Source: Oscillospiraceae bacterium (GTDB taxonomy: Bacteria > Bacillota > Clostridia > Oscillospirales > Oscillospiraceae). Taken from it: a DNA stretch of 64,000 nucleotides. The position numbers and the translations under genes are program-made. The stretch is from the NCBI GenBank assembly GCA_017622295.1, contig JAGARK010000040.1, forward strand, positions 1-64,000, read 5' to 3'. Shown piece by piece: positions 50,530-58,384 of the stretch (the first letter of the stretch is position 1; every line of letters starts with the position of its first letter). Below the pieces are notes generated by a model. That model was not told the origin of the DNA. It saw nothing but the letters and a program-made list of their open reading frames with translations, and searched no databases.

Positions 50530-51175
50530 ACGTTTTGCGCTTTTTGAAGTCTGCGGCTATGGCATCCTTCCAGCTGGGCTTCAGGGGCTCGCTGCATCGA
50601 AATTGACAAATGGCATCCCCCACCACATCGTAATTCAGCCGGGTACCGACGCTGTCTGCATGGTAATTCACCGCCCGGTCCGCACCGATACCAAATTGTA
50701 CGGCTGTCTCCACCGCATCGATGTTCGCCCCCAGGAACAGAAATTCCCAGCCATGCTTTTCCTGTTGCCGGACAATCATTTCCTTGACCTTCCGGCTGTT
50801 GTAGCGGCGGCTTGCGTTTTCCATGCCGTCGGTGGTGATGACGAAGATAGTGCGCTCGGGTACATCCTCCCGGCGGGCGTATTTGTGAATATTTCCAATG
50901 TGGTGGATGGCGCCGCCGATGGCATCCAGCAGCGCAGTGCAGCCCCGGACCTCGTAATCCTGACCGGTCAGAGGACGAACCTCCTCCAGCTTCACCCGGT
51001 CATGAATGACTTCGCTGATGCTATCGAACAGCACTGTGGAAATATAGGCATCCCCCTCCTGGCGTTTCTGCTTTTCGATCATTGCATTGAAGCCGCCGAT
51101 GGTGTCCGCTTCCAGACCTGCCATGGAACCGCTGCGGTCCAGGATGAATACGATCTCAGTCAAACCCTTTTTCAT
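50528..51175 (-). CDS. von Willebrand factor A domain protein
   Basis: A 215-residue soluble VWA protein. MIDAS elements: DRSGSMAG near residues 13-20, a Thr in the GCTALLDA loop near 79-86, and ITTDGMENAS near 111-120. The remainder follows the typical fold (GWEFLFLGANIDAVETAVQF). Such stand-alone VWA proteins occur in many Firmicutes and phages, function unknown. ATG 51175 has GGGAGGA, but that SD is the 3' arm of a long hairpin. It is the last gene of the macro-ADPRGH-VWA operon, 88 bases after the ADP-ribosylglycohydrolase. Confidence 0.85.
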   Translation of the reverse strand: MKKGLTEIVFILDRSGSMAGLEADTIGGFNAMIEKQKRQEGDAYISTVLFDSISEVIHDRVKLEEVRPLTGQDYEVRGCTALLDAIGGAIHHIGNIHKYARREDVPERTIFVITTDGMENASRRYNSRKVKEMIVRQQEKHGWEFLFLGANIDAVETAVQFGIGADRAVNYHADSVGTRLNYDVVGDAICQFRCSEPLKPSWKDAIAADFKKRKT

Positions 51176-51176
51176 A

Positions 51177-51234
51177 ATAAAATCCTCCCAAATATGTGTG
51201 TTTTCGTGACACCCATATGATAGGAGGATTTTAT
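51177..51234 (-). promoter_or_regulatory. SD-sequestering hairpin upstream of VWA gene
   Basis: On the mRNA strand ATAAAATCCTCC (51234-51223) is perfectly complementary to GGAGGATTTTAT (51188-51177), which contains the SD of the VWA gene. Inside, a second 9-bp stem with one mismatch (51192-51200 with 51210-51218) closes a 9-base loop. The 58-base structure ends one base before the ATG (51175). Confidence 0.7.
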
Positions 51235-51263
51235 ATTCATTTGGTCGCTTCCGGGGCGACAAA

Positions 51264-52136
51264 TCAGAGCTTGATCTTGCCCACCAGGCCGATCCGCAGC
51301 CAGGCAGTATGCCGGTGGGCTGCAATCTCTTCAAATTCTGCGATCACACTGCGCATTTCCTCCGGAAGATGTTCCAGGGCCTGATCCCGAATCTGTTTCA
51401 TATCCCCGGGCAGCGGAGCCTCCCAGCATCTGGCCCAGTAGAAGCTCCAGGCGATGGCGCCGGTAATGGCGCCGATGGTATCGCTGTCACCACCGAGGGA
51501 AATTGCATTGCGCAAAGCATCCTCAAAGCTTACGGACTCCAAAAATGCCGTGATGGCCTGAGGAACCGTTCCCTTGCAGCTCTCATCGAATTGATAGCCA
51601 GGACGGATCTCATCCAAGGTCCGGGCCAGGGGGTAGAAATTCTCGCCGATGTACTCCCGGATCTCTTCCTTGGCTGCACCGGTCCGGGCCATAAACACTG
51701 CCGCCGCCACAGCCTTGGCGCCCTTGATTCCCTCGGGATGGTCGTGGGTCACCGAAGCGGAAGCCTCCGCCCACTGAAGTCATTCTTCCATCGTAACCGC
51801 CATCAGGCCACAGGGAGAAACCCGCATGGCAGAACCGTTTCCGTAACTTCCGTAGGGCTTCGGATCGTCGGATCTGAGCCACTGGGCAAAACGGCCGCCA
51901 TAGGCACCCTTGGGATCCGGATACTTTCTTCCGAAAGCGTGCATTTCTTCCACCAGAAGCTCTTTGAAGCCCGCATCCTCATTTCTTGCCCGCAGCAGGG
52001 CTTTTGCCACCGCCACAGTCATGATGGTGTCGTCGGTATAATCGCAGCCGTCAGTAAACAACGGAAAGTCCTTACTCTTGATATTGCCGAATTCATAGGG
52101 GGATCCGACGATATCGCCGATGATCGCTCCGATCAT
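51264..52136 (-). pseudogene. ADP-ribosylglycohydrolase interrupted by in-frame TGA
   Basis: From ATG 52136 (AAGGAGTG upstream) the frame gives an ADP-ribosylglycohydrolase (DraG/ARH-like): MIGAIIGDIVGSPYEFGNIK, FTDGCDYTDDTIMTVAVAKA (the metal-binding TDD), then YGNGSAMRVSPCG. After residue 118 a TGA (51780-51782) interrupts it, and the same frame continues LQWAEASASVTHDHPEGIKG, AKAVAAAVFMA and GGDSDTIGAITGAIA (the second metal motif GGDxDTIGA) to 51264. Both halves are intact, 290 codons in all. Unless the TGA is read through, the enzyme is truncated before its second metal site. Confidence 0.85.
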
Positions 52137-52162
52137 AATATCACTCCTTTTTGATTGACGCT

Positions 52163-53161
52163 TCAGCCTCCCAGAAGATTCTGGTCAAAGGCGAACAGCG
52201 CTTCATTGATCTCATAAATATTGTAATTTCCATTGGCGATGAAATACTCGATGATGATATCGAATTTGTTAGAATGAGACAGGGCAAAGCCAGCTTTCAT
52301 AAGCATTTCCTTGGTCTCCCTGAGGGTCAGCTCCAGGGCGATGGCAAAAGCAATCACCGTGGGCTTGCTGGGTTTGTAATGGACATCGGACCGGATCTTG
52401 GAAAAGAGCTTCCGGTCGATATTGGCTTTTTTGTAGCAGTCGGAATCCTTCATTCCCCGTTCGTCGATCTTACGCAGGAGCATCTGGGAAAAGCTTTCAT
52501 CGATGGCGCAGAGCATATCAGCAAGACTCTGCTTTGGTGCCGGACCCGTTGGGCAGGGATGGTCCATGGGGGAACTGCACTCCATCCGGGCAAAGACAGC
52601 GCGTTGGCTCTCCCGTATCCGGTCGGTGTGCAGGTCCACATAATGGTCATCGATATACGCAGCAATATCCGCAAACCGCTTGCCACTGATCTGGAAGGCA
52701 TCGCTGTCAAACACCACAAGGTAGACCGTCATGTCATGTTCGGTAAGGAATCTCTGAATGGCATCCGCCGCCACGGCGAAGGCTTTCTCCTTGGGGTAGC
52801 CATAGGCTCCGGCAGAGATCAGCGGAAATGCGACGCTCCCGCAGCCCCGGCTTTCAGCAAGCTCCAGGCTGGTGCGGTAGCAGGAGGTCATCAGACGCTT
52901 TTCGCCCCACATGCCGCCCCGCCATATGGGGCCTACCGTGTGGATCACATACCGGCAGGGCAGATCGTAGCCTCCGGTGATCTTGGCGTCTCCCGTCCGG
53001 CAGCCGCCCAGGGTACGGCATTCAGCCAGCAGCTTCGGCCCTGCCGCCCGGTGAATGGCTCCATCCACACCTCCGCCGCCCAGCAGGGACTGATTGGCCG
53101 CATTGACGATGGCGTCCACCTTCATTTTCGTAATATCGTTGCGAACTACAAACAGCGGCAT
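52163..53161 (-). CDS. Macro domain protein fused to HTH-like domain
   Basis: A 332-residue protein. Residues 1-170 are a macro domain (ADP-ribose/O-acetyl-ADP-ribose binding): [40 protein letters not shown] and [19 protein letters not shown] carry the catalytic Asn and ligand loops. Residues about 215-325 form a helical domain like XRE-type HTH modules ([37 protein letters not shown]). The ADP-ribosylglycohydrolase downstream suggests removal or recycling of ADP-ribose marks; the HTH part may regulate or target it. A strong promoter precedes the gene. Confidence 0.87.
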   Translation of the reverse strand: MPLFVVRNDITKMKVDAIVNAANQSLLGGGGVDGAIHRAAGPKLLAECRTLGGCRTGDAKITGGYDLPCRYVIHTVGPIWRGGMWGEKRLMTSCYRTSLELAESRGCGSVAFPLISAGAYGYPKEKAFAVAADAIQRFLTEHDMTVYLVVFDSDAFQISGKRFADIAAYIDDHYVDLHTDRIRESQRAVFARMECSSPMDHPCPTGPAPKQSLADMLCAIDESFSQMLLRKIDERGMKDSDCYKKANIDRKLFSKIRSDVHYKPSKPTVIAFAIALELTLRETKEMLMKAGFALSHSNKFDIIIEYFIANGNYNIYEINEALFAFDQNLLGG

Positions 53162-53184
53162 GGAACCACCCCTTTCTTGGGTCT

Positions 53185-53213
53185 ATTGTAGCAGGCACGG
53201 AATCCAATGTCAA
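53185..53213 (-). promoter_or_regulatory. Promoter of macro-ADPRGH-VWA operon
   Basis: Minus strand TTGACA (53213-53208), 17-base spacer, TACAAT (53190-53185), 24 bases before the ATG. Confidence 0.82.
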
Positions 53214-53278
53214 ATCATGTAGATTTTTTCCGATAGCTGGGTTATAATGGAGAAAATGAGAAAAAGGAGTGCAATATC

Positions 53279-54019
53279 ATGGCAAACTACAAGATCATCT
53301 TCAGCCCCACTGGTGGTACAAGGAAATGCGCCGATCTGCTGGCATCCAATCTGGGAGCAGACTGGCAGGAGGTGGATGTCTCCCTGCCCTTCTGCGATCT
53401 TCAGCTTCAGCCGGAGGACCTTTGCATCGTGGCAGTCCCCTCCTTCGGCGGCAGAGTACCTCCTCTGGCAGCGGACCGCCTGAATTCCATCGCAGGCAAC
53501 GGCGCAAAGGCAATCCTTGTTTGCGTCTACGGCAACCGGGCATTTGAAGATACCCTTGTGGAGCTTCAGGATATTCTGACAGGTAATGGCTTTGCCTGTG
53601 TAGCTGCCGCTGCCCTGCTGGCAGAGCACTCCATCATGCATGCCTTCGCTGCCGGAAGACCCGACCGTGAAGACGAAAATGTCATCGCAGGATTTGCCGC
53701 CTCCATTGCCGAAAAGCTGGATTCCTGCAAGAGCTGTCTGACAATTCCCGGTAATCGTCCCTATAAAGAATACAAGGTCGCCCCCATGATTCCTGTGACG
53801 GAGGAAACCTGCACCGATTGCGGTCTCTGCGCAAAACTCTGTCCCGGCGGTGCAATTGCCGGCCGTGAGATTGACCCGGCCAAGTGCATCTGCTGCATGC
53901 GCTGCACAGCTGTCTGCCCGATTGGGGCAAAACATACCGATTCCGAGAAGGTTGCTGGCCTTGTGGCGCGTTTGAAGGATGCCCTGTCCGGCCGCAAGGA
54001 GAACGAGCTTTTCCTGTAA
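53279..54019 (+). CDS. EFR1-type flavodoxin-ferredoxin protein
   Basis: A 246-residue redox protein. The N-terminal half is flavodoxin-like with the phosphate loop FSPTGGTRKCAD near residues 8-19. The C-terminal half has two 4Fe-4S motifs: CTDCGLCAKLC near 179-189 and CICCMRCTAVC near 205-215, each followed by P. This is the EFR1 family ferrodoxin layout, used for internal electron transfer in anaerobes; the partner is unknown. AAAAAGGAGTG precedes the ATG. Monocistronic. Confidence 0.9.
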   Translation: MANYKIIFSPTGGTRKCADLLASNLGADWQEVDVSLPFCDLQLQPEDLCIVAVPSFGGRVPPLAADRLNSIAGNGAKAILVCVYGNRAFEDTLVELQDILTGNGFACVAAAALLAEHSIMHAFAAGRPDREDENVIAGFAASIAEKLDSCKSCLTIPGNRPYKEYKVAPMIPVTEETCTDCGLCAKLCPGGAIAGREIDPAKCICCMRCTAVCPIGAKHTDSEKVAGLVARLKDALSGRKENELFL

Positions 54020-54025
54020 AAAACA

Positions 54026-54051
54026 CACCCGGTTGGAAATCCAACCGGGTG
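54026..54051. terminator. Bidirectional terminator
   Basis: CACCCGGTTGG/CCAACCGGGTG with AAAT loop between the convergent EFR1 and MATE genes. Confidence 0.85.
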
Positions 54052-54056
54052 AAATT

Positions 54057-55442
54057 TTATCTTCGCTGTTCCAGAGGATTCCAGGACCCCCGGAGATAAC
54101 AGATTAAAAACAGCACAAAAGCAACTGCGATGTGGGCAACCATACAGCTCCAGGCAGACACCAGGCCAAGACCCAGCAGTTGGGTACAGACAAAGGTACC
54201 CACGATCCGAACGCCCCACATACCGAGAATGTTGATAATGAAGGGGATCTTCGTTCTGCCGACACCCTGCATCATACCCTCGATGATGATGGACACGCCA
54301 TAGATGGGCTCCGTAACAGCCACCATCCGCAGCACCGTTGTACCAAGGGCAATAACCTCACGGCTGTCGGAGAATATGTCCACCAGCCAGGGGGCGAAGG
54401 CGAACAGCGCGCCGCCGGTACAGACCATCAGGATCACTTCAATGGGGATGAACATCCGGGCAAGCTCTTTCATCCGGCGGTTATCCTTCGCACCGTAGGC
54501 ATTGCCCGCCAGGGTAGCAGCGGCAGTCTGCATTCCATAGCCGGGAATGTAGAAAGCGGACTCGACGGTGTTGGCGATGGTATGGGCCGCGGTGGCAACC
54601 TCTCCCAAAGAATTGATCATGGAAGCAAAGGCCACATAACCCAGCGAGGAACCAAAGCGCTGGAGCATATTGGGAAATGCCACCTTCAGGCAGGGCCGCA
54701 GAATTTCCATATCGGGCTTGATGCTCTGCCCCTTGGGAGAAACCAGCGGATGCCGCCAGAGGATAACGGAAATAACGATACCGCCCATGGTGAAGGCCGC
54801 AGCACTGGCTGCCGCCGCACCGATCACGCCCCATCCAGCGCCGTAGACGACCAGTTCCTGTCCAAATATGACCACCTGCCGGGTGGGATAGATCAGCAGG
54901 AAATTCAGGACCACATTCATCAGGTTCACGGCAACACCGATCTTCATGGGCGTCTTGGTATCCCCCGCCGCACGAAGGACCGTGCCGAATATGATGCTGG
55001 CGGTTCGCGGCAGCATGGGAAGATACAAAATGAAGAAATACTGGGCTGCCAGAGTGCGGATCTCCGCATCCACCTGCATCCACACCGGGATCACGCCGCT
55101 GAGACTGAGGGTCAGCGCCGTGAAGAACACGCCTACAACCAGAACTGTCAGCACCGCCTGGGAGACAGAGCGTTTGGCCTTGTCCCGGTCACCTTCGCCG
55201 AAGGCCTTGGCAATGTACGCCAGGAAACCGATACTCAGGGCGGAAATGCTGCTGTTGACCAGCCAGTTGACGGTGGTGGTGGCGCCCACGGCGGCGGTGG
55301 CGCTGGTGCCGAGACTGCCAACCATGGCGGTGTCGATATACTGCACCGCCGTCTGCATCAGCTGCTCCAGCATCGTGGGCCAGGCAAGGCTCAGGATGAT
55401 AACAAGCATCGAAGTATTCAGGTTACGATCTTTCTTTTTCAT
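54057..55442 (-). CDS. MATE family efflux transporter
   Basis: A second MATE exporter, 461 residues and 12 helices, not closely similar to the one at 15667. Start segment LVIILSLAWPTMLEQLMQTA, then VQYIDTAMVGSLGTSATAAV; repeat two starts near LKVAFPNMLQRFGSSLGYVA; AGNAYGAKDNRRMKELARM and IIIEGMMQGVGRTK fit the NorM-like branch. The ATG at 55442 (MKKKDRNLNT) follows GAGGTG; one five residues upstream lacks a site. Substrate unknown. Confidence 0.9.
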   Translation of the reverse strand: MKKKDRNLNTSMLVIILSLAWPTMLEQLMQTAVQYIDTAMVGSLGTSATAAVGATTTVNWLVNSSISALSIGFLAYIAKAFGEGDRDKAKRSVSQAVLTVLVVGVFFTALTLSLSGVIPVWMQVDAEIRTLAAQYFFILYLPMLPRTASIIFGTVLRAAGDTKTPMKIGVAVNLMNVVLNFLLIYPTRQVVIFGQELVVYGAGWGVIGAAAASAAAFTMGGIVISVILWRHPLVSPKGQSIKPDMEILRPCLKVAFPNMLQRFGSSLGYVAFASMINSLGEVATAAHTIANTVESAFYIPGYGMQTAAATLAGNAYGAKDNRRMKELARMFIPIEVILMVCTGGALFAFAPWLVDIFSDSREVIALGTTVLRMVAVTEPIYGVSIIIEGMMQGVGRTKIPFIINILGMWGVRIVGTFVCTQLLGLGLVSAWSCMVAHIAVAFVLFLICYLRGSWNPLEQRR

Positions 55443-55517
55443 CGCACACCTCAACAAAGTTTATGAGCAGATTATAGCAGAATGAATCCAAATTGTAAAG
55501 CATCGGCCAAAAGCTTA

Positions 55518-55544
55518 CCCCGGCTGGAAAGCTTCCAACCGGGG
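55518..55544 (-). terminator. Terminator of anti-sigma operon
   Basis: CCCCGG-C-TGGAA pairs with TTCCA-A-CCGGGG, 3-base loop, 11 bases past the anti-sigma gene stop. U-tract weak. Confidence 0.7.
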
Positions 55545-55554
55545 CATTGGGGAA

Positions 55555-56604
55555 TTATTCGGTTACTGCGTATTCATATTCATTAATGATGACCGCCACG
55601 ACCTCTTCGATATCGATCAGACGGTTAAACGAATATGTCCGTTCATCAACTTCCATATTGATACAGTAGCTGTAATTTCGCACCACCTGCTCCTCGCCAT
55701 CCTTGTCGACCACATACTCTGAACCGTCACGAAAGCTGATGACCAGCGAATCAATATTGTCCGTCATCGGCGGAAGGTAAGTTCCATCCGTATCGTATTT
55801 ACGGAGGAATTCCATATCCCCGGCATCAATGCTGATGCCAATTGCAGACAGCTTGATATCACCGCCTGCAAAACTGACCGCATCCATGCCGCTGCCATTC
55901 AACGGCAGATAGAGTGCTGTGTTTCCTTCACTGAATCCAACTTCGATGTACGGTTCCTCACCATAAATTCCACAGTAATAGTGCGCGACCGACAATTTCG
56001 TATCAGTTGTTTCCCCTTCAACGATATAATTCTTACCATGACAATTCCTGACTACGATTTTTTCCCCGCCGGGCCACCAGACTTCTCCATCAAACTGCAG
56101 CTCATATCCGCTGACACCTTCAGAATTTTCCAGATTGTAATAAATGATACCGCAGTCTGTGGTGGAATCATACAGGTGTGCTTCCACCGTCAGTTTATCA
56201 CCATCATTTGTGACGGATTCACCCACACCAGAAACATAGGGCGCCACATCTTCTTCAGCTGTTTTCTCATCCAGCGGGACACACTCTATGGTAGGCTGAA
56301 CCAGATCATACTCAAGGTCAAAATAGGTTTCATGCACAATCTGACCGTCGCTGCTTTTCTGATTACCGTCACCAAAGAAGGTAGCCAGCAGCTCCATGGG
56401 ATTTTCATACTGCGTAAAGCCCACATAGGCAAAGGCCGTGGTCGCCAGCAGGCAGGTCACCACCGCTGCAATCAGAAGCATTCTCGCTCCGCGCCTGAGA
56501 TAATTGTTTTGATATTTTTTAGTCATATTCACTACCTCCGCAAGGGTCTCTTCGGAGGCATGGACTTGAGAAAATGTTTCTTTATAAAGCTTGGAATCAA
56601 ACAT
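55555..56604 (-). CDS. Membrane-bound anti-sigma factor-like protein
   Basis: A 349-residue protein coupled to an ECF sigma gene. The cytosolic N-terminus (SKLYKETFSQVHASEETLAE, VVNMTKK) matches the short anti-sigma segment common in this clostridial group. One membrane helix lies near residues 42-62 (MLLIAAVVTCLLATTAFAYV). The extracytoplasmic part (about 65-349) is a beta-rich DUF4179-like sensor region with acidic loops. It should bind and hold the sigma factor until an envelope signal arrives. Overlaps the sigma gene by 8 bases. Confidence 0.8.
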   Translation of the reverse strand: MFDSKLYKETFSQVHASEETLAEVVNMTKKYQNNYLRRGARMLLIAAVVTCLLATTAFAYVGFTQYENPMELLATFFGDGNQKSSDGQIVHETYFDLEYDLVQPTIECVPLDEKTAEEDVAPYVSGVGESVTNDGDKLTVEAHLYDSTTDCGIIYYNLENSEGVSGYELQFDGEVWWPGGEKIVVRNCHGKNYIVEGETTDTKLSVAHYYCGIYGEEPYIEVGFSEGNTALYLPLNGSGMDAVSFAGGDIKLSAIGISIDAGDMEFLRKYDTDGTYLPPMTDNIDSLVISFRDGSEYVVDKDGEEQVVRNYSYCINMEVDERTYSFNRLIDIEEVVAVIINEYEYAVTE

Positions 56605-57079
56605 TTGCGTCCACCTCCTGAAGTGTTTTCCGGAGCATTTCCCGCCCCCGCTTTAGCTGGGTACATACCGTCGCCTGGGGAATCTTCAGCATTCCGGCAA
56701 TGTCCTCTGTCGAATAATCCTCATAATAATACAGGTATATCGGAACCCTGTACTTTTTCGGAAGATCCATCACTGCGTAAAACAGCTCCGAATGCTCAGG
56801 CGTTTCAAAGGTCAGCTTGGAAGCGTAATCCTCAAAATTCTCCGCATTGCGCCAGGGGGAGCGGAGCATCTTTTTGCACTCGTTGATGGTCACCCGGATC
56901 AGCCAGTAGCGTACATGATCGTCGCTCTGGAAGGGCTTCGGTTCCTTCAGAAGTTTCAGAAAGACGTTCTGGGTAATATCATCCGCGTCAGCGCCGTTTT
57001 TCATATAGTTCAGAGCCAGCCGGAACACCGTATCTATGTAGGTCTTCGCGTAGCGGGTAAATTGCTCGTTTGTTAACAT
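56597..57079 (-). CDS. ECF RNA polymerase sigma factor
   Basis: A 160-residue group 4 sigma factor. Region 2 (about residues 8-75) includes IDTVFRLALNYMKNGADADD, ITQNVFLKLLKEPKPF and DHVRYWLIRVTINECKK; region 4 (about 105-155) has LPKKYRVPIYLYYYEDYSTE, DIAGMLKIPQATVCTQLKRG, the recognition helix. Paired with the downstream membrane anti-sigma. TCAAGGAGATAATCTC precedes the ATG. It may autoregulate from an ECF-type promoter in the 57085-57165 gap, not identified with confidence. Confidence 0.92.
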   Translation of the reverse strand: MLTNEQFTRYAKTYIDTVFRLALNYMKNGADADDITQNVFLKLLKEPKPFQSDDHVRYWLIRVTINECKKMLRSPWRNAENFEDYASKLTFETPEHSELFYAVMDLPKKYRVPIYLYYYEDYSTEDIAGMLKIPQATVCTQLKRGREMLRKTLQEVDANV

Positions 57080-57191
57080 GAGATTATCTCCTTGAAAAGC
57101 TTTTCACTTGTAATATCCCTGAGCGGAGCAAAATATTTCACATTCCCAAAAATTCTTTTTTCATTGTACATCCGCAGCGCGAAATAAGCTA

Positions 57192-57220
57192 TTGTTTTTC
57201 CCGGCGTGAGGGAGTATAAT
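57192..57220 (+). promoter_or_regulatory. Promoter of aldo/keto reductase
   Basis: TTGTTT (57192-57197), 17-base spacer, TATAAT (57215-57220). Confidence 0.75.
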
Positions 57221-57253
57221 TGTCATAAATACGATATTACGGAGGAAAAGACT

Positions 57254-58261
57254 ATGGAATACAGAGTTTTGGGCAAAACCGGTCTGAACATCTCCCGCAT
57301 GGGCTTTGGCGGCATTCCCATCCAGCGCATCGACGCCGAAGGCACCAAAGTGCTGATGCATAAGCTCGTGGAAGCCGGCGTCAACTACATCGACACCGCC
57401 CGGGGCTATACCGTCAGCGAGCAATATCTGGGCTACGCCCTGGAGGGCATCCGGGACAAGTTCATCCTTGCCACCAAGAGCATGGCCCGGACCCGGGAGG
57501 CCATGGCCAAGGACATCGACATCAGCCTGAGCAACCTGAAAACCGACTATATTGACCTCTATCAGGTCCACAACCCCACCGCCGAGCAGCTGGAAGCCGT
57601 CTGTGCCCCCGGCGGCGCTCTGGAAGCCCTGCTGGAAGCCAAAGAGGCAGGCAAGATCGGTCACATCGGCGTGACGATCCACCATGTGGAGGTCTTCAGG
57701 ATGGCTCTGGAGCTTCCCTGGGTGGAGACCATCATGTTCCCCTACAACATCGTGGAGACTCAGGGTGAAGATCTGATCGCAAAATGCACCGAAAAGAACA
57801 TCGGCTTTATCGACATGAAGCCCCTGGCCGGCGGCGCAATCGAAGACGCCACCCTCGCCATGCGTTATGTCTGCGCCAATCCCAATGTGTCCGTGGTGAT
57901 TCCCGGCATGGCAGATATCGCCGAGCTGGAGCAGAATCTGGCCGCTGTGAATGACACCGCTCCCCTTTCCGCTGGGGAAAAGGAAAAGATGGAAGCCATT
58001 CGCAAGAGTCTGGGCACCCAGTTCTGCCGCCGCTGCAATTACTGCGCCCCCTGCACCGTGGGCATCCCCATTTCCGCCGTTTTCCTGTTCCAGGGATATC
58101 TGGAGCGCTACGGCCTTCAGGGCTGGGCAAAGGACCGCTATGCCGCTCTGAATGTCAAGGCTTCCGCCTGTATCGAGTGCGGCGCCTGCGAGCCTCGTTG
58201 TCCCTACAATCTGCCCATCCGTCAGATGCTGAAAAAGGCTGCCGAAGGCTTTGGCGAATAA
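57254..58261 (+). CDS. Aldo/keto reductase with C-terminal 4Fe-4S domain
   Basis: A 335-residue protein. The TIM barrel (1-260) starts MEYRVLGKTGLNISRMGFGG; the catalytic tetrad positions appear as GVNYIDTARGY (Asp, Tyr), LATKS (Lys) and LYQVHN (His). The C-terminus (about 268-325) has two Cys sets, FCRRCNYCAPCTVGIPI and CIECGACEPRCPYNLPI, expected to bind 4Fe-4S clusters. This AKR-ferredoxin fusion is frequent in anaerobic Clostridia; the physiological substrate is unknown. GGAGGAAAAG precedes ATG 57254. Confidence 0.92.
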   Translation: MEYRVLGKTGLNISRMGFGGIPIQRIDAEGTKVLMHKLVEAGVNYIDTARGYTVSEQYLGYALEGIRDKFILATKSMARTREAMAKDIDISLSNLKTDYIDLYQVHNPTAEQLEAVCAPGGALEALLEAKEAGKIGHIGVTIHHVEVFRMALELPWVETIMFPYNIVETQGEDLIAKCTEKNIGFIDMKPLAGGAIEDATLAMRYVCANPNVSVVIPGMADIAELEQNLAAVNDTAPLSAGEKEKMEAIRKSLGTQFCRRCNYCAPCTVGIPISAVFLFQGYLERYGLQGWAKDRYAALNVKASACIECGACEPRCPYNLPIRQMLKKAAEGFGE

Positions 58262-58279
58262 TCATTGAGTAACAATTTG

Positions 58280-58309
58280 AAAAAGGAAACTGGAAACAGT
58301 TTCCTTTTT
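58280..58309 (+). terminator. Terminator of aldo/keto reductase
   Basis: AAAAAGGAAACTG/CAGTTTCCTTTTT, 13-bp stem, GAAA loop. Confidence 0.92.
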
Positions 58310-58384
58310 TCCATTATTTGGGCTTTCCTTTTTTTGGAATTTGTGATATAGTTGCATCGATAAAAGATGCAAAGGAGACAACCA

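Noticed and set aside
51780..51820. Selenocysteine at the TGA in the ADP-ribosylglycohydrolase
   Set aside because: The position is not catalytic in the family and the weak downstream fold does not look like a convincing bacterial SECIS; a nonsense mutation is simpler.
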